In this document: piece after piece, positions 59,824-64,000 of the stretch
Numbering within the stretch: position 1 is the stretch's first letter
How the letters are laid out: every line of letters starts with the position of its first letter
NCBI GenBank assembly: GCA_946411525.1
Contig: CAMKEI010000004.1
Coordinates: 28,446-92,445 of the forward strand
Direction of reading: 5' to 3'
DNA from: an uncultured Clostridia bacterium
Lineage (GTDB): Bacteria > Bacillota > Clostridia > Christensenellales > Aristaeellaceae
Length of the DNA stretch: 64,000 nt
Made by a program: the position numbers and the translations under genes
The notes under the pieces: generated by a model
What the model saw: the letters and a program-made list of their open reading frames with translations, nothing else
Databases searched by the model: none
Told to the model about the DNA's origin: nothing

Positions 59824-61013
59824 AGAAACAGATTGCCCTGACAGCGGTTATCTGCGCTGCTGTGCTGATTGCGGCATCGATCCTGACCGGTTTCTGGGAC
59901 AGCTCCAAAAGCGCGAACGTCCTGAAAGTGGGCTTTGTCTATTCCGAGGATGAAAGCACACCCTACACTGCGAATTTCGTCAAGGCTCAGCGGGTGCTGG
60001 AGGATGAATACGGCAGCAGGATTGAGATCCTGTCGAAGAGCAACGTGCTCGGCCGCGAATGTGAGCAGCCGATCCGGGATCTTATCCGGGACGGCGCAAG
60101 TATTCTCTTCATAAACCTGGATACGGATATTCCGGTCATCCTGGCCCGGGAGTTTCCGCAGATCCAGTTCTGTCAGGCTTCCATGCCGACAATCAGCATC
60201 GAAGGGACGCCGGAAAATTACCACACCTTTAACGGGGAGATTTACCAGGCACGGTATGTCAGCGGTATTGCCGCCGGTATGAAGCTGCGCCAGCTTCTGG
60301 ACAGCGGCTCACTGCTGCCGCAGGACGCGCTGGTCGGTTACGTCGGCGCCAATTCCACCGCCGAGGTGATCTCAGGTTATACGGCGTTTCTGTTGGGCGT
60401 GAGAAGCGTGGCGCCGGAGGCGACCATGCGGGTCCGCTATACAGGAAGCTGGAGCAATTTTGCCGCGGAAAAGGAACAGACTCGGGAACTGATCAAAGAA
60501 GGATGCGTTATTATTGCGCAGCATGTCAATACGACAGCCCCCGCCGTGGCCTGCGAGGAAGCTGCCTCGTCAGGGCAGACGGTCTATCATGTCGGATATC
60601 ATCAGAGCATGCTGGATATCGCTCCTTCTTCTTCCCTGGTCAGCATCCGGACAAACTGGGCACCGTATGCTGTTCAGGCTGTACAGGCTGTCATGAATGA
60701 CCAGATCATTGAAAACGTGGTGGAAGCGCATGCCCACGGACGCGATCTGAGCGCAGGATTTGAAAGCGGATGGGTGGAACTGCTGGAACTGAATACATTT
60801 ATTGCCGCGGAGGGGACCCGGGAGAAAATCGATCATGCCATCGCAAACCTGATAAGGGGACGGACCAAAGTATTCAGCGGAAATTATACCGGCGTGAATC
60901 CGATCAATCCCGCCGACACAATCGATCTGAATACGGGATATACTGAATGTCAGTATTCTTCCAATCCATCCTTCGGGTATGTGCTGCGGGACTATATCAC
61001 GGTGGAAAACTGA
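59820..61013 (+). CDS. BMP-family substrate-binding protein
   Basis: A 397-residue protein of the BMP (Med/TmpC) family of binding proteins, which in ABC importers bind nucleosides. The N-terminal helix (MKKQIALTAVICAAVLIAASILTGF) seems to be an uncleaved anchor or a signal peptide without a lipobox. Family features include VLKVGFVYSEDESTPYTANFVKAQRVLEDEYG, GREFPQIQFCQ-like sequence, YQARYVSGIAAGMKL, DALVGYVGANSTAEVISGYTAFLLGVRSV and VYHVGYHQSMLDIAPSSSLVSIRTNW. It is coupled by ATGA to the HD-GYP gene and lacks a transporter partner, so it is probably a sensory ligand-binding protein. Confidence 0.85.
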   Translation: MKKQIALTAVICAAVLIAASILTGFWDSSKSANVLKVGFVYSEDESTPYTANFVKAQRVLEDEYGSRIEILSKSNVLGRECEQPIRDLIRDGASILFINLDTDIPVILAREFPQIQFCQASMPTISIEGTPENYHTFNGEIYQARYVSGIAAGMKLRQLLDSGSLLPQDALVGYVGANSTAEVISGYTAFLLGVRSVAPEATMRVRYTGSWSNFAAEKEQTRELIKEGCVIIAQHVNTTAPAVACEEAASSGQTVYHVGYHQSMLDIAPSSSLVSIRTNWAPYAVQAVQAVMNDQIIENVVEAHAHGRDLSAGFESGWVELLELNTFIAAEGTREKIDHAIANLIRGRTKVFSGNYTGVNPINPADTIDLNTGYTECQYSSNPSFGYVLRDYITVEN

Positions 61014-61033
61014 AACAACCAAAGAATGCAAAT

Positions 61034-61067
61034 AAGAAGCGCGGTTCAGAATGAACCGCGCTTCTTT
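61034..61067. terminator. Bidirectional terminator
   Basis: AAGAAGCGCGGTTCA and TGAACCGCGCTTCTT pair perfectly around GAA, between the convergent BMP-protein gene and small membrane-protein gene. Confidence 0.85.
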
Positions 61068-61078
61068 GTGTATTGTGC

Positions 61079-61339
61079 TTATTCCAATTCCTTTTCTTTT
61101 TCCTTTTTTTCCCGGACCAGGCTGACAATCATCGAGATCAGGAAGAGGGGAAAACCAATAATTCCGGCGGGGATCCATACCTGGGAACAGAACGCGCCGA
61201 ACTGTTCCAACGCCAGATCATAGCGGTACCTTCTGGTCAGCGCACCGGGATTCTGATCAACCGCGAGTCCGACCGCAAAGATCACAATCAGGAGTATACC
61301 GATAAAAATCGCGACAGCGCCAGATTTTCTTCCTCTCAT
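61079..61339 (-). CDS. Small membrane protein, two helices
   Basis: An 86-residue protein, MRGRKSGAVAIFIGILLIVIFAVGLAV...WIPAGIIGFPLFLISMIVSLVREKKEKEKELE. It has two hydrophobic helices with an extracytoplasmic loop (DQNPGALTRRYRYDLALEQFGAFCSQV) between them and a strongly charged cytoplasmic tail. The start chosen is the ATG at 61339; the ORF track begins at an upstream GTG. It lies 14 bases after the SH3-repeat gene, so both are probably cotranscribed. Function unknown; it could anchor or regulate the SH3 protein. Confidence 0.65.
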   Translation of the reverse strand: MRGRKSGAVAIFIGILLIVIFAVGLAVDQNPGALTRRYRYDLALEQFGAFCSQVWIPAGIIGFPLFLISMIVSLVREKKEKEKELE

Positions 61340-61353
61340 AAGCACATTCCGCC

Positions 61354-62559
61354 TTACGGGGTGATGAATTTCTTATGGACCCAACCTTTATATCCGTTGT
61401 ATTCCACCTGGGCCCAAGTCCCTTCAATCTTCAGGACGGTGACAACATATCCGGCCTGCAGACGGCCAACGCCGTTCACATTGGAGGACCAGTCACCCTT
61501 CTGGCGGTGGAAGTTCAGATTGTTCACGTTGACAACGGCAGTGTATTGCACAAAAGGAGGCTTGGGCGTAGGCGTAACAGAGGGATCCAGCGTTACGATC
61601 GATCCTGCGTCAGCGGGCTTGGAAAGCTGAAGGAAACTGTTGTCCATGTAGCCTTTCCTGCCGTTATACTGGATATAGTCCCATTTTCTGTCATGCTCCA
61701 GGACAAGCACAGGGGCGCCGTAGGGTACCTTGAACTGAACTGAATAGTTCTTGGAATTGCCCTTGCGGACATTGACGGACTTTTTGTTCGCAGACACGAC
61801 ATAGGCGGTATATCCCTTGGAACCGACAGGTTCGGAACCGGGGGTCGCCGTCGGAGCAGGTTCGCTGGTATTCAGATACCTGGTCAGCATCCAGCCGGTG
61901 TTGCCGTTCACGGTAACCTTATCCCAGGTGCTGCTGTGTGAAATGACATGCACTTTGGTAGCAGCCGGATACTCCGCAATCCGCGGTGAATTGGTGTTGG
62001 CGCTGCTGTAGAGATTGACGGTATGCCCGCTCGCAATCAGCACCCAGGCGTCATAGTTCCCGCCGGACACAGCAGTAGTAGTAGATGCGGATCCGGAAGC
62101 CCTGACCTTTTTCTTGCTCAGCCGGCTGTTGATGATATAACCGGATCCGAGACTGCCCGCGCTGACATAATCGTAGTTGGTGCCGTGCGTCAGCACAGAA
62201 ACCCTGGTGCCTTTGGCAAGTTTGGCCACAGCACTCGCAGTCCCCTCAGGCCTTACACGCATGGATGTATCATCATAGGCAACCCATGCAGTGTAGGATT
62301 TGCTCTTGTTGAGGTACTTGGTCTGCACATACCCCTGGAATCCGTTGGAGAAGGTAACATAGGACCAGCCGTCCTTCGTGCTTTTGATGGTTGCGGCATA
62401 ATCCCTTCGATAACTGCCCAGCACCTGAGCACTGTCACTGGGCTGCATACGTACCACCAGCTTTGATGTGTTGACCCGGTACCAGGTCGCAGCGGAAGCG
62501 ATGCCTGCAGGGATTATCAGCACAAGCACAAGCAGCAGGGCGATCAAACGTTTTTTCAT
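61354..62559 (-). CDS. Secreted multi-SH3-domain protein
   Basis: A 401-residue exported protein with signal peptide MKKRLIALLLVLVLIIPAGIASA. It has about five bacterial SH3 repeats: LVVRMQPSDSAQVLGSYRRDYAATIKSTKDGWSYVTFSNGFQGYVQTKYL, TSMRVRPEGTASAVAKLAKGTRVSVLTHGTNYDYVSAG, VNLYSSANTNSPRIAEYPAATKVHVISHSSTWDKVTVNGNTGWML, VNVRKGNSKNYSVQFKVPYGAPVLVLEHDRKWDYIQYNGRKGYM and a C-terminal one ending YNGYKGWVHKKFITP. Threonine/proline linkers join them (SEPAPTATPGSEP; DPSVTPTPKPP). SH3b domains bind peptidoglycan peptides. There is no catalytic domain. GGGAGGG precedes the ATG. Confidence 0.85.
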   Translation of the reverse strand: MKKRLIALLLVLVLIIPAGIASAATWYRVNTSKLVVRMQPSDSAQVLGSYRRDYAATIKSTKDGWSYVTFSNGFQGYVQTKYLNKSKSYTAWVAYDDTSMRVRPEGTASAVAKLAKGTRVSVLTHGTNYDYVSAGSLGSGYIINSRLSKKKVRASGSASTTTAVSGGNYDAWVLIASGHTVNLYSSANTNSPRIAEYPAATKVHVISHSSTWDKVTVNGNTGWMLTRYLNTSEPAPTATPGSEPVGSKGYTAYVVSANKKSVNVRKGNSKNYSVQFKVPYGAPVLVLEHDRKWDYIQYNGRKGYMDNSFLQLSKPADAGSIVTLDPSVTPTPKPPFVQYTAVVNVNNLNFHRQKGDWSSNVNGVGRLQAGYVVTVLKIEGTWAQVEYNGYKGWVHKKFITP

Positions 62560-62605
62560 AAGGGTTCCCTCCCAAATAGTAATACCAATATGAATAACCA
62601 TCGTG

Positions 62606-62611
62606 ATTATA
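62606..62611 (-). promoter_or_regulatory. Possible -10 box of the SH3 operon
   Basis: TATAAT on the minus strand lies 47 bases before the SH3-gene start; no good -35 box is seen at the right distance. Confidence 0.35.
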
Positions 62612-62705
62612 TACAATTATTGTCGAAATGAAAACCCTTTCTGAAGATTTTTTTACAATAATATTATTAAAAAACAACGAATTAGTGACATGTTCTGAAA
62701 TCATC

Positions 62706-62721
62706 CACAAGATCTTGTGGT
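62706..62721. promoter_or_regulatory. Perfect 16-base palindrome upstream of hisZ
   Basis: CCACAAGATCTTGTGG lies 11 bases upstream of the -35 box of the his promoter and is followed by TAAAAAAG. It could be an operator for the his genes or the divergent SH3 operon. Confidence 0.45.
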
Positions 62722-62732
62722 AAAAAAGCTCT

Positions 62733-62761
62733 TGACTTTATTACGGTAAAGCATTATCATG
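62733..62761 (+). promoter_or_regulatory. Promoter of hisZ-hisG
   Basis: TTGACT, a 17-base spacer and TATCAT are 57 bases before the hisZ start codon, too short a leader for a histidine T-box. Confidence 0.65.
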
Positions 62762-62818
62762 ATAAAGAAATTCAGCAGAAACGGTCTCCGGACCGGATGA
62801 TGCCACGGAGGTAACGAT

Positions 62819-63766
62819 ATGTTGATTGACGATCGGGTGATGAACGGACAGGAGCGGATCAGCTTCCTCCTTCGTTCGCTTTATTCAGAATACGGCTATG
62901 AACGCTACCGGATGAGCAAGTTTGAGGAGTATGATCTGTACAGCCGGAATAAGGATTTCCTGTTTTCTGAGGGTGTCATCACCTTTACGGATACAAACGG
63001 CCGGCTGATGGCGCTGAAACCGGACGTGACCCTTTCCATTGTCAAGAACAGGAAGGATACGCCCGGAGAAATCCAGAGACTGTACTATCATGAAAACGTA
63101 TACCGGGTTTCGGCGTCGGCGGACGGTTTCAGGGAACAGACGCAGGTCGGCCTGGAATGCATGGGCGCGGTGGACAGTGCCTGCATCGCGGAAGTTCTGA
63201 AACTGGCAGCGGAAAGCCTGAAACTGTGTTCCGGACAGTTTGTACTGGAGATCAGCCATGTCGGGATCCTGAACGCGTTTGTGGATGCGATCGCGCCGGA
63301 TGAAACCGTAAAGGATGAAATCCTCAGCTGCGCCGGGCAAAAGAATCTGCACGGGATCAGCAGGGTCTGCCGGGATAACCGGCTGGCCGAAGGTGTCGAG
63401 GATGCTCTGAAGCAGCTGCTGAGCCTTTACGGCACGCCCAGGACCGTGATGCCAAAGATCAGGGCACTGGCGGAGGAATACGGCGCAGGTGAAATGGCCG
63501 CGGAACTTGGCCGGGTCGTGGCCGGATTTACCGGCAGTGAACTGGAGGACAGAATCCTGATTGATTTTTCCGCTACGGGCGATATAAAGTATTACAACGG
63601 AATTGCGTTCAAAGGGTTCATCAGCGGGATTCCGGGCAGCGTGCTGAGCGGCGGGCAGTATGACACACTGATGAAGAAAATGGGACGGAAAGACCGGGCA
63701 ATCGGATTCGCCGTGTTCCTGGACATGCTGGAAAGACTGACAGAGGAGGGGGATTTCCGTGCTTAA
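62819..63766 (+). CDS. hisZ: ATP phosphoribosyltransferase regulatory subunit
   Basis: HisZ, 315 residues, a histidyl-tRNA synthetase-like protein without aminoacylation activity that partners the short form of HisG in the first step of histidine synthesis. It has the HisRS-like motif 2 region LMALKPDVTLSIVKN...YYHENVYRVSASADGFREQTQVGLECMG and a motif-3-like ISGIPGSVLSGGQYDTLMKKMGRKDRAIGFAVFLDML. The C-terminal anticodon-binding domain is absent, as usual for HisZ. CGGAGG precedes the ATG. hisG overlaps by eight bases. Confidence 0.93.
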   Translation: MLIDDRVMNGQERISFLLRSLYSEYGYERYRMSKFEEYDLYSRNKDFLFSEGVITFTDTNGRLMALKPDVTLSIVKNRKDTPGEIQRLYYHENVYRVSASADGFREQTQVGLECMGAVDSACIAEVLKLAAESLKLCSGQFVLEISHVGILNAFVDAIAPDETVKDEILSCAGQKNLHGISRVCRDNRLAEGVEDALKQLLSLYGTPRTVMPKIRALAEEYGAGEMAAELGRVVAGFTGSELEDRILIDFSATGDIKYYNGIAFKGFISGIPGSVLSGGQYDTLMKKMGRKDRAIGFAVFLDMLERLTEEGDFRA

Positions 63767-64000
63767 TATCGCGCTTCCAAAGGGCAGGCTCGGGGAAAAA
63801 GTGTATGCCATGTTCGCGAAGGCCGGCTTCGAATGTCCCGCAGTGATGGAAAACAGCCGGAAGCTGATCTTTGACAATGAAGAAGCCGGCGTGCGGTATT
63901 TCTGGGTCAAACCGTCAGACGTGGCAATCTACGTCGAGCGGGGAGCCGCCGATATCGGCGTGGCCGGCAAGGATATCCTGCTGGAGTACCGGCCGGACGT
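63759..64000 (+). CDS. hisG: ATP phosphoribosyltransferase catalytic subunit, 3' end outside window
   Basis: The first 80 codons of hisG, not in the ORF track because they run off the window. It starts at GTG with GAGGAGGGGG upstream and overlaps hisZ by eight bases. The sequence MLNIALPKGRLGEKVYAMFAKAGF...SRKLIFDNEEAGVRYFWVKPSDVAIYVERGAADIGVAGKDILLEY is characteristic of HisG. With HisZ next to it, it should be the short HisG-S form. It condenses ATP with PRPP. Confidence 0.95.
   Translation, partial: MLNIALPKGRLGEKVYAMFAKAGFECPAVMENSRKLIFDNEEAGVRYFWVKPSDVAIYVERGAADIGVAGKDILLEYRPD

Noticed and set aside
62762-62818. T-box leader for hisZG
   Set aside because: The leader is under 60 bases and lacks the T-box sequence and specifier stem.
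1-64000. CRISPR arrays, rRNA operons, intact insertion sequences or prophage structural genes
   Set aside because: None was seen on reading the sequence and the ORF translations.

Overview
The window looks like a chromosomal segment of an anaerobic, moderately GC-rich clostridial member of the Bacillota, probably from a gut or rumen habitat. This is inferred from strong GGAGG ribosome binding sites, a flavodiiron protein, HisZ, a short-type ArgC, CotH- and BspA-like proteins, PadR control and HD-GYP/GGDEF signalling. A family-level placement (something like Christensenellales) is only a guess.

Layout. (1) 1-14.5 kb is housekeeping and carbohydrate use: a truncated GGDEF cyclase, a GH13 alpha-glycosidase, a flippase-like membrane protein, tRNA-Arg(ACG), a GH36 alpha-galactosidase, MscS, a family 2 glycosyltransferase, a LUD-PepF-MFS operon, a CPA2-type antiporter and a divergent flavodiiron protein. 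(2) 14.5-25.2 kb is a nearly complete arginine and carbamoyl-phosphate cluster on the minus strand, argG / argC-GNAT-argJ-argB-argD-carA-carB, with a strong argG promoter and a palindrome that resembles an ARG box. (3) A CHAP-domain cell-wall enzyme and tRNA-Val(GAC) follow. Next to the tRNA lies the C-terminal stump of a tyrosine recombinase. (4) 27.2-38.5 kb is an eleven-gene co-directional cluster: a [4Fe-4S] old-yellow-enzyme oxidoreductase, a complete Liv-type ABC importer, two paralogues of the L-2-amino-thiazoline-4-carboxylate (ATC) hydrolase family, an M20 amidohydrolase, a CyuA-type L-cysteine desulfidase and a MarR regulator. I read it as an import and degradation route for a cysteine-yielding heterocycle or N-acyl/N-carbamoyl compound, ending in pyruvate, ammonia and sulfide. 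It is the most novel-looking system in the window. (5) 38.5-39.5 kb holds debris: a serine-recombinase tail and a BspA-type leucine-rich-repeat fragment. (6) 39.7-44.6 kb is a tightly coupled operon of four exported proteins: Cthe_2159-like, phosphodiester glycosidase, CotH kinase-like and PIG-L deacetylase. (7) 45-53.4 kb has an acyltransferase, a GltS-like carrier, an Mg2+ P-type ATPase, an orphan membrane sensor, a hydrolase, apt and a small secreted protein. (8) 53.5-61 kb has a PadR/DUF4097 pair, then an operon in which two solute-binding proteins flank a 1,239-residue ECF-S-like/propeller/HD-GYP protein. (9) 61-64 kb has an SH3-repeat protein with a small membrane protein, then hisZ-hisG running off the end.

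Both ends are cut: the GGDEF gene lacks its 5' part and hisG its 3' part. I saw no CRISPR array, rRNA or intact transposon. Functional calls rest on motifs read by eye; no database search was possible.
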